Shown here in pieces: positions 25,712-34,432 of a DNA stretch of 64,000 nt. Numbering within the stretch: the stretch's first letter is position 1; each line of letters starts with the position of its first letter. The notes beneath the pieces were generated by a model. It did not search any database. It had not been told where the DNA came from and saw only the letters and a list, made by a program, of their open reading frames with translations. Made by a program: the position numbers and the translations under genes. The stretch spans positions 1,054,001 through 1,118,000 of the forward strand of contig NZ_MPSZ01000001.1 in the NCBI RefSeq assembly GCF_001939065.1, in the 5' to 3' direction. This stretch comes from Exiguobacterium indicum HHS 31. Lineage in GTDB: Bacteria > Bacillota > Bacilli > Exiguobacteriales > Exiguobacteriaceae.

Positions 25712-27184
25712 ATGACGCAAGAATGGATTTCGATCATCCTGTATCTTGTTCTCATGTTGGCAATCGGTTATTTTGCCTACAAGCGAACGACGAATACAGA
25801 AGATTACATGTTAGGCGGACGCGATCTCGGTCCAGGTGTCACAGCACTCTCTGCTGGTGCATCGGATATGAGTGGATGGATGCTCATGGGACTTCCCGGC
25901 GCCATGTATGCAACAGGTGTATCAGCCCTTTGGCTCGCACTCGGTTTATTGATTGGATGTTACGTAAACTATATCGTACTCGCACCACGTTTCCGTCTCT
26001 ATACAGAAATGGCAAACGACTCAATTACGATCCCTGATTTCTTAGAGAATCGTTTTGAAGACAAATCACGCGTGCTTCGTACCGTATCAGCACTCGTCAT
26101 CATCATTTTCTTCACGTTCTACACATCAGCTGGAATCGTATCTGGCGGAAAATTGTTCGTCAGCTCATTTGGATTTGATTACCACTATGGTATGCTCTTG
26201 ACGATTGCGGTCGTAATCGCCTACACACTTTTCGGCGGTTTTCTCGCAGTTAGTTGGACCGATTTCGTCCAGGGCTGTATCATGTTCATCGCACTCGTTC
26301 TTGTACCGATCGTCGCATTGACAGACGTCGGCGGAATCGATGGTGCGTACAACTACGCTGAAAAATTAGACCCTTCGTTGTTTGATCCACTTAAAGGAAC
26401 AACAGTTCTTGGAATCATTGGATTCCTTGCCTGGGGACTTGGTTACTTCGGTCAACCACACATCATCGTCCGTTTCATGGCGATTCGCTCAGTCAAGGAT
26501 TTAAAAAGCGCCCGGCGTATCGGGATCGGATGGATGTTCATCTCGATTCTTGGTGCGATGATGACAGGACTCGTCGGAATTGCCTATTTCGAAGGTCAAG
26601 GGAACGGACTTGGCGACCCGGAAACGGTCTTTATCCGCTTCTCTGACGTACTGTTCCACCCGTATATCACTGGGTTCTTGATGGCTGCGATTCTTGCAGC
26701 AATCATGTCGACGATTTCATCACAGTTGCTCGTTACTTCGAGTGCGTTGACAGAAGATTTTTATAAAACGTTCTTGAAAAAGGATGCAACGGATAAACAA
26801 CTCGTCTTTACTGGTCGAATCTCTGTGCTTCTCGTAGCAATCGTTGCAAGTGTACTCGCTTGGAATCCGTCAGCGACGATTCTTGCGCTTGTCGGTTATG
26901 CATGGGCTGGATTCGGTTCTGCCTTTGGTCCGATCATCTTGCTTTCTCTTTACTGGAAACGGATGACGAAACAAGGTGCACTAGCTGGTATTATCTCAGG
27001 TGCCTTGACTGTTATCATCTGGGTTCAACTCGGACTTAGTACGACGCTTTATGAAATGGTACCTGGATTCTTCACAAGCTTGATCTTTACGGTCGTTGTC
27101 AGCTTGATGACGAAACAACCGGTCAATGCCGTTCAGGAAACGTTTGAAGAGATGGAAGACGAATTAAAAGACGCCGTTCAATAA
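25712..27184 (+). CDS. putP: Sodium/proline symporter
   Basis: A 490-residue sodium:solute symporter with about 13 membrane helices. The segments SAGASDMSGWMLMGLPGAMYATG and WGLGYFGQPHIIVRFMA are signatures of PutP-type proline transporters, and the sodium-site serines of helix 8 lie in STISSQLLVTSSAL. The start at 25712 has GGAGG ten bases before; an upstream in-frame extension has no family similarity. No proline catabolic genes are adjacent, so the role could be osmoprotection (OpuE-like) or nutrition. A terminator follows immediately. Confidence 0.94.
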   Translation: MTQEWISIILYLVLMLAIGYFAYKRTTNTEDYMLGGRDLGPGVTALSAGASDMSGWMLMGLPGAMYATGVSALWLALGLLIGCYVNYIVLAPRFRLYTEMANDSITIPDFLENRFEDKSRVLRTVSALVIIIFFTFYTSAGIVSGGKLFVSSFGFDYHYGMLLTIAVVIAYTLFGGFLAVSWTDFVQGCIMFIALVLVPIVALTDVGGIDGAYNYAEKLDPSLFDPLKGTTVLGIIGFLAWGLGYFGQPHIIVRFMAIRSVKDLKSARRIGIGWMFISILGAMMTGLVGIAYFEGQGNGLGDPETVFIRFSDVLFHPYITGFLMAAILAAIMSTISSQLLVTSSALTEDFYKTFLKKDATDKQLVFTGRISVLLVAIVASVLAWNPSATILALVGYAWAGFGSAFGPIILLSLYWKRMTKQGALAGIISGALTVIIWVQLGLSTTLYEMVPGFFTSLIFTVVVSLMTKQPVNAVQETFEEMEDELKDAVQ

Positions 27185-27200
27185 TCAGCAAATAATAAGT

Positions 27201-27236
27201 AAGACCTCTGCCAAAAATTGGCAGAGGTCTTTTTTT
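27201..27236 (+). terminator. Terminator after putP (bidirectional)
   Basis: The 14-bp stem AAGACCTCTGCCAA / TTGGCAGAGGTCTT (27201-27214 with 27218-27231) is followed by TTTTTT. The methyltransferase gene ends convergently four bases later. Confidence 0.9.
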
Positions 27237-27239
27237 GAC

Positions 27240-28031
27240 TTACAGTTCAATCACGCCATAATGCAACTTCGACGTCTTTCGCTTAGTTCGTTCAAACCCA
27301 AACCGTTCAAACAAGGGACTCTCATAATGTGCTTTTAACACGATGCGCTGACGTGCCACACGCTTCGCCTCCACCATCGCTTCCTCGGATAAGGCTTCAT
27401 AATTCGCAAGCGTTCGTAAAGCATCGAGATGCGTCGATTCTTCGACGGTCTGTTCGAACATAGGATCAAAGTAGATGACATCAAAGGAATTATCCGGACA
27501 TTCTTTCAAATAGGCGAGATGGTGTTTGACTCTCACTTCAATTCGTCGCATCGCTTGATTGATCGGTTCGTAGGATTCTTCCCAACGTTTTAATCCGTTC
27601 TTGACGACAAATGCTGTCTCAACCCGACTTTCTAAGCCGGTAATCTGACCTCGCTCTCCGACGGCATGACTCATGACGATGGCATCTGCTCCAAGACCAA
27701 GTGTGCAGTCAAGCACACGCATCCCTTCCGATAAGCGTCCGATCGCAACGAGAGGGTCGCCTCCACCTGCATCAATTTGTTTGATGCGAAACACCGCACT
27801 CGAAGGATGGAAAAAGAACGATGTCGTCTCGCCTAATGGGTATAAATCAAGCCGTTGTTTATCGACGACAAGCACCGGTAATCCTGTCTCCTGTTGCAAG
27901 TGTTCTATGCTTTTTTTCTGACGCACGACGTAGATAAAATGTATCGTCTCATCCGCTAACAACTGCTTCACACGATGATGCACGTCGTCAGTCGGACGAA
28001 GACATGTCGTCAGTCCAATGGTTGGTTTCAT
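27240..28031 (-). CDS. YpiP-like class I SAM-dependent methyltransferase
   Basis: A 263-residue predicted methyltransferase resembling B. subtilis YpiP and distantly the RsmJ family. The SAM loop is VLDCTLGLGADAIV (about 113-126) with acidic ligand region GLESR and the catalytic-type motif DVIYFDPMFEQ (about 194-204), the DPxF form typical of N-methyltransferases acting on bases. Nucleic acid is therefore the likely target, but the site is unknown. The ATG at 28031 is used because GGAGG lies eight bases before; the in-frame GTG upstream lies on that site. Confidence 0.8.
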   Translation of the reverse strand: MKPTIGLTTCLRPTDDVHHRVKQLLADETIHFIYVVRQKKSIEHLQQETGLPVLVVDKQRLDLYPLGETTSFFFHPSSAVFRIKQIDAGGGDPLVAIGRLSEGMRVLDCTLGLGADAIVMSHAVGERGQITGLESRVETAFVVKNGLKRWEESYEPINQAMRRIEVRVKHHLAYLKECPDNSFDVIYFDPMFEQTVEESTHLDALRTLANYEALSEEAMVEAKRVARQRIVLKAHYESPLFERFGFERTKRKTSKLHYGVIEL

Positions 28032-28046
28032 AATGTGTTCCTCCAC

Positions 28047-28073
28047 AAAAAAATAAGCTAGCCGGAGCTAGCT
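28047..28073 (-). terminator. Terminator after the coiled-coil gene
   Basis: The 7-bp perfect stem AGCTAGC-CGGA-GCTAGCT (28056-28073) is followed on the minus strand by TTATTTTTTTG. It touches the stop codon of the coiled-coil gene. Confidence 0.7.
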
Positions 28074-28387
28074 CATTTCTTTTTCTTCAATAATCCTTCG
28101 ATATCTTCAATCAATGCTTTTTTCGAAATCAGGTCTTCTTGCTTTTCCTGTTCGACTTTTGCATCGACCGTCGTCCGCTTCATGAGTGCCTGAAGCGTCT
28201 CATCAATGCTTGACTTCAGATGATCGCGGTCTTCTTTATTAAGGGAAAGATCATGGTGAACTTCATCCCCTTGTTCATCTAATTGGCGTAAGCGTTCCGT
28301 CAATTGTTTCGCTTCACGATTCAAGTCCGAATACAATCGTTCGATTTGCTCTAGACGCAATTTGATTCCGTCACGTTCTGTGAACAC
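28073..28387 (-). CDS. Small coiled-coil hypothetical protein
   Basis: A 104-residue, highly charged protein that is almost entirely heptad-repeat helix (LRLEQIERLYSDLNREAKQL and following). It has no cysteine, no membrane segment and ends in a run of lysines. The family is not recognised. It sits between the methyltransferase and a divergent GNAT gene, with its own terminator. Likely a soluble oligomer or a partner protein; no function is proposed. Confidence 0.65.
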   Translation of the reverse strand: MFTERDGIKLRLEQIERLYSDLNREAKQLTERLRQLDEQGDEVHHDLSLNKEDRDHLKSSIDETLQALMKRTTVDAKVEQEKQEDLISKKALIEDIEGLLKKKK

Positions 28388-28522
28388 GTTTTCCAGCCCC
28401 TTCCAGTATGCAGTTGTCTACATCATTACTTTACCATATTCCACGGGAATTAAAACAATCACAAGATGATTACAGAATGACTTTTTTTAGATTTCTTCCT
28501 GCGGATCGATTCCAGTTAATTT

Positions 28523-28552
28523 TTGCAATTGCACGGAGGGTATCGCTATAAT
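28523..28552 (+). promoter_or_regulatory. Sigma-A promoter of the GNAT gene
   Basis: TTGCAA and a perfect TATAAT are 18 bases apart, ending 40 bases before the start codon. Confidence 0.65.
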
Positions 28553-28591
28553 GTAAACGAAGCATCAATTGGGATGAGGGAGGATTTTGTG

Positions 28592-29074
28592 ATGGAATTG
28601 AGACGTCGAACATTACGTCATGTCGATCAAGCTGAGTACGATCATTTCTTGAAGTATGGCGAGCAAGCATATGGACTGACTCCGCAAGAAATCAAAGGGT
28701 ATGACCATGAGCTTGGAGAAGAGCGGGCTTTTGATTCCGTCGAGCACAGTTATCCTGAAGATTATTACTTTGATATCGTTGAAGCGGATACGATCGTGGG
28801 GCGGGTTCTGCTCTTAAAAATGGGTCACTACTTCCAACTCGACTTCATGGTGTTTGATCCCTATACGCGTCGGGGTCTAGCTACTCAAGCAGTTGCTGAA
28901 GCATTGACGTATTCTGGGGTACTAGATCGTCACGAAGTACGCGCGCGTGTCCTTGAACAATCACCACACGCTTCGTTTGCAAAACGCATTTTGGAAGCGA
29001 ATGATTTTACGTCGACAGAGAACTATTACGTCAAAGGAAGACGTCGTCGGTACTCTCTGCAACGAATGGGCTAA
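28592..29074 (+). CDS. GNAT-family N-acetyltransferase
   Basis: A 160-residue GNAT protein. The acetyl-CoA loop is RRGLATQAVAEAL (about 97-109), preceded by the strand LDFMVFDP. The GLTPQEIKGYDHE stretch near residue 28 suits a specialised acceptor pocket. The acceptor is unknown. The start at 28592 has GGGAGG before it and a promoter 40 bases upstream; a terminator follows within ten bases, so it is a single-gene unit. Confidence 0.85.
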   Translation: MELRRRTLRHVDQAEYDHFLKYGEQAYGLTPQEIKGYDHELGEERAFDSVEHSYPEDYYFDIVEADTIVGRVLLLKMGHYFQLDFMVFDPYTRRGLATQAVAEALTYSGVLDRHEVRARVLEQSPHASFAKRILEANDFTSTENYYVKGRRRRYSLQRMG

Positions 29075-29084
29075 AGACCGTCCG

Positions 29085-29116
29085 AAAGACCATGAAATTC
29101 ATGGTCTTTTTTTAAT
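29085..29116 (+). terminator. Terminator after the GNAT gene
   Basis: The stem AAAGACCATGAA / TTCATGGTCTTT (29085-29096 with 29098-29109) with a minimal centre is followed by TTTTTT. Confidence 0.85.
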
Positions 29117-29138
29117 GCCCCTCACCTCTTCGTCACCT

Positions 29139-29167
29139 TTGACAGTTGATGAATTTCAGCGTACAAT
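29139..29167 (+). promoter_or_regulatory. Sigma-A promoter of the queuosine-precursor transporter gene
   Basis: A perfect TTGACA and TACAAT are 17 bases apart. The predicted start leaves a 5' leader of under 30 bases, too short for a preQ1 riboswitch. Confidence 0.8.
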
Positions 29168-29200
29168 TTTCATCTGTATGAACAGAAAGGAGTACATCTC

Positions 29201-29899
29201 ATGAACGAATGGTTATGGATCCCTTCCATTTTTTTAACGATGGGATTATTGATTTTCAGTTATTATTTATTTGGTAAGACAGGATTGTTGATGTGGATTG
29301 CCATCGCAACAATCATTGCAAACATCCAAGTTACACAAACCGTCGATATTTTTGGTTTCGTCTTCACGTTAGGAAACGTCGTGTATGGCAGTTGTTATCT
29401 AGCGACAGATATCCTCAATGAAAAATACGGAAAACAGGTCGCTCGTAAAGGCGTCTATATGGGGTTCTTCTCCCTGATCACGACGACCGTTCTCATGCAG
29501 TTCAGTCTCTTGTATACACCACTTTCTGATAAGGCTGCACTCGAAACATCCGATTCCTTGCATTTATTGTTTGGACTCTTACCATGGATTGCTGTTGGTA
29601 GTCTTGCCGCTTATCTTGTCTCGCAACTATTCGATGTCTTTATTTATTCAAAGATCCGTCAAAAGACAGGCGAACGTAAGCTTTGGTTACGGACGACAGG
29701 GTCAACCGTATTAAGTCAATTGCTTGATACGTTGACGTTTTGTGCGATTGCCTTTCACGATATGCCCTTCTCCATCTGGTGGCAAATCTTCATTACGACG
29801 TATCTCGCGAAATTCGTCGTCGCTTGGTTCGCGACACCATTTATGTATTTAGCAAAACGTATCCACCCAACGAAACAATCGACAGACGCTGCTGCATGA
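29201..29899 (+). CDS. Queuosine precursor transporter, VUT/YhhQ family
   Basis: A 232-residue membrane protein with about six helices. The segments IIANIQVTQTVDIFGF, YGSCYLATDILNEKYGK and FIYSKIRQKTGERKLWLRTTGST are hallmarks of the YhhQ/VUT family, which imports preQ0 or related 7-deazapurines for tRNA queuosine synthesis. It is preceded by a near-consensus promoter and no riboswitch. No queuosine synthesis genes are adjacent, consistent with a salvage route. Confidence 0.9.
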   Translation: MNEWLWIPSIFLTMGLLIFSYYLFGKTGLLMWIAIATIIANIQVTQTVDIFGFVFTLGNVVYGSCYLATDILNEKYGKQVARKGVYMGFFSLITTTVLMQFSLLYTPLSDKAALETSDSLHLLFGLLPWIAVGSLAAYLVSQLFDVFIYSKIRQKTGERKLWLRTTGSTVLSQLLDTLTFCAIAFHDMPFSIWWQIFITTYLAKFVVAWFATPFMYLAKRIHPTKQSTDAAA

Positions 29900-29957
29900 T
29901 CTAAAAAAACTAGAAGACTTGACGAAATTGTCGGATAATGGGAGTGGAGGTGCCTAC

Positions 29958-30314
29958 ATGAAAATTAAACGGAATGAACCCTTTCGATATACGCTGAAAA
30001 AACCAATAACAGGTGAATTTCATTTATTGAAAAATGACCAGCGTACTCCTAAAGGGCTGATGAAAATTCATAATATCTCACCGAACGGACTAGCAATCAG
30101 CACAGAACTAAAACTTCCACTCCTCAAATCAATGAAAATCGTGGTTGAGTTCTCATTGATCGAGGGTCAAGAACCTTTGTGCATCGAAGGTCAGTTATTG
30201 CACGAGAAGCCAGTGGGTCCCGAAAGACTGTATGGCATCCGCCTCAATCCATCAACGACTGATCGTGATACAATCATCGCTCAGGTTAAACAAGTCGCTC
30301 AATTGGAGCGATAA
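29958..30314 (+). CDS. PilZ-domain protein
   Basis: A 118-residue single-domain PilZ protein, the cyclic-di-GMP receptor fold. The second signature, N-x-S-x-x-G, is present as HNISPNGLAI; the first arginine motif is less regular (KRNEPFRYTL), so ligand binding is likely but not certain. The strand YGIRLNPST near the C-terminus completes the barrel. The start at 29958 follows GGAGGTGCCTAC. It lies 58 bases after the transporter gene and may be co-transcribed with it. The GGDEF and EAL enzymes elsewhere in this window could supply its signal. Confidence 0.8.
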   Translation: MKIKRNEPFRYTLKKPITGEFHLLKNDQRTPKGLMKIHNISPNGLAISTELKLPLLKSMKIVVEFSLIEGQEPLCIEGQLLHEKPVGPERLYGIRLNPSTTDRDTIIAQVKQVAQLER

Positions 30315-30323
30315 TTTATAAAG

Positions 30324-30358
30324 AAAGGGTGGCAGAATGATGATCTGCCACCCTTTTC
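30324..30358 (+). terminator. Terminator after the pilZ gene
   Basis: The 13-bp stem AAAGGGTGGCAGA / TCTGCCACCCTTT (30324-30336 with 30344-30356) with a seven-base loop and trailing T residues. Confidence 0.85.
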
Positions 30359-30362
30359 TCGT

Positions 30363-30517
30363 AAAAAATGACGCGTCACACGCAACTTCTATAGGAAACA
30401 GCGCATTTATGCGCTTCAGAGACAAACAAGACCCGCTTTCCTGCTTGAATGAAGTAGGAAAGCGGGCTTAGTGTCTCGCCTGAGAAAGGGGCGTGAAAAG
30501 ACGCGTCATTCTTTTTT
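30363..30517. other. Folded intergenic element with 11-bp inverted ends
   Basis: The ends AATGACGCGTC (30367-30377) and GACGCGTCATT (30500-30510) are perfectly complementary, extended inwards by CACGC/GCGTG. Inside are three further helices: AGCGCAT/ATGCGCT (30400-30406, 30409-30415), GAGACA/TGTCTC (30419-30424, 30472-30477) and CCCGCTTTCCT/AGGAAAGCGGG (30432-30442, 30456-30466). The plus strand continues with CTTTTTTT; the minus strand also ends in T residues. It contains no coding frame. It could be a structured small RNA, an elaborate terminator or a short non-autonomous repeat. Confidence 0.6.
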
Positions 30518-30549
30518 TGAGTCAGCCCTCTGTTTTATGGCTAGATGAA

Positions 30550-32220
30550 TCAACCTTCAAACGTACGAAAGACGACTGCCTCATAAGGTCGAAGTGTGAG
30601 TTCGTCGGTAATGACGGACTCTTCATAGTTTCCGATGACCCGATCTGACGTATCATGCGTAGACGGAATATTCACATCATGATCCGCAAACGAACAGTAG
30701 ACATACCATGTCTCCCCTTCAAGCGTTCGTGAATAGGCGTAAACTTCTGGATGATCTTCGAGTAAGAGTTGATAGCGACCATAGACGACGAGCTCATGGT
30801 CATGTCGTAGACGAATCAACTGTTGATAGTAATAAAAGATGGATTGCTCATCTGCAAGCGCCTGTTCGACGTTGATTTCCGGATAGTTTGGATTGACCTT
30901 CAACCACGGTGTTCCCGTTGAGAAACCAGCGTTCTCCGACGCATCCCACTGCATCGGTGTCCGCGCATTGTCTCGTCCTTTGATATGGATGGAACGTAGT
31001 AGTTCAGCCGGTGATGCCCCTTGTTCCGTACGTTCTTTCCACATGTTTCGAATTTCGATATCTTCATAGTCCGCGATGTCTTCAAAAGCGACGTTCGTCA
31101 TGCCGATTTCCTCGCCTTGATAGATATATGGCGTCCCTTTTAACAAATGCAACAATGTAGCAAGCATTTTAGCTGACTCGACGCGGTACGTCGTGTCATT
31201 TCCGAATCGACTAACGACACGGGGTTGATCGTGGTTGTTCCAATAGAGCGAGTTCCAGCCCGTCTCATGTAAGGCCGTCTGCCATTTGGTGAAGTTTTGC
31301 TTGAGTTTAAGTAAATCAAACGGAATGACGTCCCATTTCCCATTCGGACCTGAATCGAGATCCATATGTTCGAACGTAAAGACCATGTTGACCTCTTTAC
31401 GTGCCGGATCCGTGTAAAGAATGGCATCATCCGTCGTCGCTCCTGGCATCTCACCGACTGTCAGGACATCGTATTTACCGAAGGAGGCTTCGTTCATCTC
31501 GTGTAAAAACTCATGGACACGCGGTCCGTTGATATAATGTTCTCCACCATCTCCATACAGTGCTCCTGGATGGACCGTCGCATCTGGTAAGCCAGGTGTC
31601 TTTGAAATCAAGTTGATGACATCCATTCGGAAACCGTCAATCCCTCGATCCAACCACCGACGAATCATCCCGTACACATCATGACGCATCTGCTCATTTT
31701 CCCAGTTCAAGTCAGGCTGCTTCTTCGAGAATAAGTGTAAGTAATACTCATTCGTTGTTTCATCATATTCCCAGGCAGGTCCAGAGAAAATCGATCCCCA
31801 GTTGTTTGGTAGCGAACCGTCTGGATTTGCCGGGCGCCACATATAATAATCCCGATATGGATTGTCCTTGCTTTGACGCGACTCCGCGAACCACTGATGT
31901 TCATCTGACGAATGATTGATGACGAGGTCCATGACGATTTTGATATCTCGTGCATGTGCCTCATCTAGAAGACGATCAAAATCATCCATCGTCCCGAATT
32001 CCTTCATGATGGCTTCATAATCACGGATATCATAGCCATTATCGTCATTCGGTGAATCATAGACAGGACTTAGCCAAATGACGTCGATACCAAGTGTCTT
32101 CAAATAATCCAACTTTTCGATGATTCCGTTCAAGTCACCGATTCCATCCCCATTCGAATCATTATAACTACGTGGGTAAATTTGATAAACGACACTATCA
32201 TGCCACCATTTACGTTCCAT
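30550..32220 (-). CDS. Alpha-glucosidase / oligo-1,6-glucosidase (GH13)
   Basis: A 556-residue GH13 enzyme that releases glucose from short alpha-glucosides in the cytoplasm. The N-terminus WWHDSVVYQIYPRSYNDSNGDGIGDL is diagnostic for the oligo-1,6-glucosidase/MalL group. The catalytic nucleophile lies in GFRMDVINL, the acid/base in LTVGEMPG and the third carboxylate in NNHDQPR. The second region has MDLVINHSSDEH. The start at 32220 follows GGAGAGTGTTGAGG. A LacI-type operator and a cre-like site lie just upstream. No sugar transporter is adjacent. Confidence 0.93.
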   Translation of the reverse strand: MERKWWHDSVVYQIYPRSYNDSNGDGIGDLNGIIEKLDYLKTLGIDVIWLSPVYDSPNDDNGYDIRDYEAIMKEFGTMDDFDRLLDEAHARDIKIVMDLVINHSSDEHQWFAESRQSKDNPYRDYYMWRPANPDGSLPNNWGSIFSGPAWEYDETTNEYYLHLFSKKQPDLNWENEQMRHDVYGMIRRWLDRGIDGFRMDVINLISKTPGLPDATVHPGALYGDGGEHYINGPRVHEFLHEMNEASFGKYDVLTVGEMPGATTDDAILYTDPARKEVNMVFTFEHMDLDSGPNGKWDVIPFDLLKLKQNFTKWQTALHETGWNSLYWNNHDQPRVVSRFGNDTTYRVESAKMLATLLHLLKGTPYIYQGEEIGMTNVAFEDIADYEDIEIRNMWKERTEQGASPAELLRSIHIKGRDNARTPMQWDASENAGFSTGTPWLKVNPNYPEINVEQALADEQSIFYYYQQLIRLRHDHELVVYGRYQLLLEDHPEVYAYSRTLEGETWYVYCSFADHDVNIPSTHDTSDRVIGNYEESVITDELTLRPYEAVVFRTFEG

Positions 32221-32265
32221 CCTCAACACTCTCCTCTTTTATGTACGTAACGTGCTACATATTGA

Positions 32266-32277
32266 GCAAACGATTGC
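32266..32277. promoter_or_regulatory. LacI-family (MalR-type) operator candidate
   Basis: GCAAACGATTGC is a LacI-family half-site palindrome similar to MalR operators, 46 bases before the alpha-glucosidase gene. No LacI-type regulator is encoded in this window. Confidence 0.5.
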
Positions 32278-32286
32278 ATCAATTTG

Positions 32287-32300
32287 TAAAAGCGCTTTCA
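32287..32300. promoter_or_regulatory. cre-like site before the alpha-glucosidase gene
   Basis: On the minus strand TGAAAGCGCTTTTA matches TGWAANCGNTNWCA with one mismatch, ten bases upstream of the LacI-type palindrome. Confidence 0.6.
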
Positions 32301-32444
32301 ATTATCACAACGTCATCTTAACATGTCCATGAGAGGTGCTCAAGCAAGAACCTTAACATATTTGATATCATGAAATATGAAATACAAGTGTTTACTACAT
32401 CCAAGATGATGGGAAAGAAAGGTATGAGAAAGGAGTGTGGACAA

Positions 32445-33062
32445 ATGTATCGTCGATATTTGCTCTTCCTTGTCTGGGCGATTGCTATTGTCTTCATCTT
32501 ATTATTTGGAAATAATCGTGTCTTTCCAGAAGGTTTCTTGATGTCGTTTTTACGTTTCGACCAAAGTCAATTTGATACATCCGCGTTAAGTTTATTTGCC
32601 TTACTCGGCATTTATCCGTTCGCTTTCTTTTTACTATTTCTAGATGAGAAACGATTCATGCGCCCCGGACCGCTCGTCGCAAGTATTGGATCGTTCTTCT
32701 TAGGTGCCTTCGTGTTGATGCCTTATGTCGCCCTCGCTATTCCAAGGAAAACGTTTCTTCCTTTTCGTCGTCGCGGGTGGATTCCTACCGTCGTCGCCTT
32801 ACTTAGCGTCGTGACGACATTATTGCTTTGGATTGCTCTTGCTCGGTCTGATTGGAGTATATTCCGCATCTACTTTGAGACCAATCAATTCGTTCGAACG
32901 ATGACCGTCGATTTGTTATTATTCTACATTCTGCAAGTCTATCTGCTCCGGCGCATTCGTGTTCGGAATGCACAATCACTAGAGTGGCAAGACGTGATTC
33001 CGCTCTTTGGCTTATTCCGTTATCTATTCGCAAGACATTTACCGACATCCTCAAAATCTTAA
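32445..33062 (+). CDS. Hypothetical membrane protein, 205 residues
   Basis: A protein with about five or six predicted membrane helices (for example FLVWAIAIVFILLFG near the start and TVVALLSVVTTLLLWIAL at about 125-142). I do not recognise the family. The ATG at 32445 is preceded by AAAGGAG. It lies 48 bases before thyA and may be part of the same transcript, although thyA seems to have an extended -10 promoter of its own. No motif suggests an activity. Confidence 0.7.
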   Translation: MYRRYLLFLVWAIAIVFILLFGNNRVFPEGFLMSFLRFDQSQFDTSALSLFALLGIYPFAFFLLFLDEKRFMRPGPLVASIGSFFLGAFVLMPYVALAIPRKTFLPFRRRGWIPTVVALLSVVTTLLLWIALARSDWSIFRIYFETNQFVRTMTVDLLLFYILQVYLLRRIRVRNAQSLEWQDVIPLFGLFRYLFARHLPTSSKS

Positions 33063-33066
33063 TTTA

Positions 33067-33075
33067 TGGTACAAT
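33067..33075 (+). promoter_or_regulatory. Extended -10 promoter element before thyA
   Basis: TGGTACAAT fits the extended -10 form TGnTATAAT with one mismatch, 35 bases before the thyA start. No good -35 is visible. Confidence 0.4.
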
Positions 33076-33110
33076 GAAATTTGGATTTTTCGAAAAGGAG
33101 ATGTCATCCG

Positions 33111-33905
33111 ATGGAACAATATCATGCACTTTGCGAACACATTTTGGAACACGGAACAAAAAAGGAAGACCGGACGGGAACGGGAACACTCAGCGTGTTT
33201 GGTCACCAAATGCGCTTCTCCCTTCAAGATGGTTTTCCTCTCATTACGACGAAAAAGTTACATATGAAGTCGATCATCCATGAGTTGATTTGGTTCATCT
33301 CGGGTGATACGAATATTCGTTATCTACAGGAAAATGGTGTGCGGATTTGGAACGAATGGGCCGATGAGAACGGAGATCTAGGTCCTGTTTACGGGGCACA
33401 ATGGCGCTCTTTTCCACGTCCAGATGGCACGACGGTCGATCAGCTAGCACAAGTCATTGAACAGATCAAAACGAATCCGGATTCTCGTCGTTTGATCGTC
33501 AGTGCTTGGAATCCTGGACAAGTCGATGAGATGGCTTTACCACCTTGTCATCTCTTGTTCCAATTTTATGTCGCTGACGGAAAACTATCATGCCAATTGT
33601 ATCAACGTTCAGCTGATGTTTTCCTAGGCGTACCATTTAATATTGCATCTTATGCGTTACTGACACATATGATTGCTCATGTGTGTGGACTTGAGGTTGG
33701 TGACTTCGTTCATACGCTCGGTGACGCTCATATTTATTCAAATCATATTGAACAAGTTAATCTTCAGTTGACGCGTACCCCGAAAAAATTACCGACGCTG
33801 CGCTTCGCTCGAACAGTCGATCGTATTGAAGACTTCCGCTTCGAAGACATCATCATTGAAGGCTATGATCCTGATCCGCACATTAAAGGTGTGGTAGCCG
33901 TATGA
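33111..33905 (+). CDS. thyA: Thymidylate synthase
   Basis: ThyA methylates dUMP to dTMP using methylene-tetrahydrofolate. The length of 264 residues equals that of E. coli ThyA, and the catalytic cysteine falls at the same place, C146 in [23 protein letters not shown] and the [18 protein letters not shown] segment are classic. The start at 33111 follows AAAGGAG. Its stop overlaps the dfrA start in ATGA, coupling production of the enzyme that recycles its dihydrofolate product. Confidence 0.98.
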   Translation: MEQYHALCEHILEHGTKKEDRTGTGTLSVFGHQMRFSLQDGFPLITTKKLHMKSIIHELIWFISGDTNIRYLQENGVRIWNEWADENGDLGPVYGAQWRSFPRPDGTTVDQLAQVIEQIKTNPDSRRLIVSAWNPGQVDEMALPPCHLLFQFYVADGKLSCQLYQRSADVFLGVPFNIASYALLTHMIAHVCGLEVGDFVHTLGDAHIYSNHIEQVNLQLTRTPKKLPTLRFARTVDRIEDFRFEDIIIEGYDPDPHIKGVVAV

Positions 33906-34378
33906 TCACACATATCGTAGCGTTTACAAAAAATCATGTCATCGGTCGTGACAATGCGATGCCTTGGCACCTTCCAGCTGATTTAGCTCACTTCAAGCGT
34001 ACGACGATTGGCAAACCTATCATCATGGGACGAAAGACGTTCGAATCCATCGGACGACCGTTGCCCGGTCGAGAGAACATCGTCATTACGCGCGATCAGA
34101 CGTTTGCAGCCGAAGGTGTAACGGTATGGCATGATCTATCTGCTTTGCAACCATACGTCGATTCAGAAGAAGAAGTCTTTTTGATTGGTGGTGGAGAGTT
34201 GTTTGCTCAAACGCTTCCTCTTGCTCGCCGCCTGTATATCACTGAAATTGATACGGTTCTTTCTGGAGATGTACATTATCCCGAAATCCCATCTTCATTT
34301 CAGATTACTTCCGAAACACATTATGATGCGGTCGAGGGAAACGATTATCCGTTCATCATTCGTCGATATGATCAGTAA
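33902..34378 (+). CDS. dfrA: Dihydrofolate reductase
   Basis: A 158-residue type I dihydrofolate reductase that regenerates tetrahydrofolate with NADPH. The N-terminal [31 protein letters not shown] holds the active-site region, with the catalytic acidic residue in the LPADLAHFK helix, and [18 protein letters not shown] and [10 protein letters not shown] are the cofactor loops. The start overlaps the thyA stop codon. A long terminator shared with the convergent cyclase gene follows. Confidence 0.97.
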   Translation: MITHIVAFTKNHVIGRDNAMPWHLPADLAHFKRTTIGKPIIMGRKTFESIGRPLPGRENIVITRDQTFAAEGVTVWHDLSALQPYVDSEEEVFLIGGGELFAQTLPLARRLYITEIDTVLSGDVHYPEIPSSFQITSETHYDAVEGNDYPFIIRRYDQ

Positions 34379-34380
34379 CT

Positions 34381-34432
34381 AAAAAACAGCCACATTGCTC
34401 CGTATGATGGACGAATGTGGCTGTTTTTTTAA
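34381..34432. terminator. Bidirectional terminator between dfrA and the cyclase gene
   Basis: The stem AAAAACAGCCACATT / AATGTGGCTGTTTTT has an 18-base loop and T/A runs on both sides. It touches the stop codon of the minus-strand cyclase gene. Confidence 0.85.

Noticed and set aside
29168-29200. PreQ1 riboswitch before the queuosine-precursor transporter
   Set aside because: The near-consensus promoter leaves a leader of fewer than 30 bases, too short for an aptamer.
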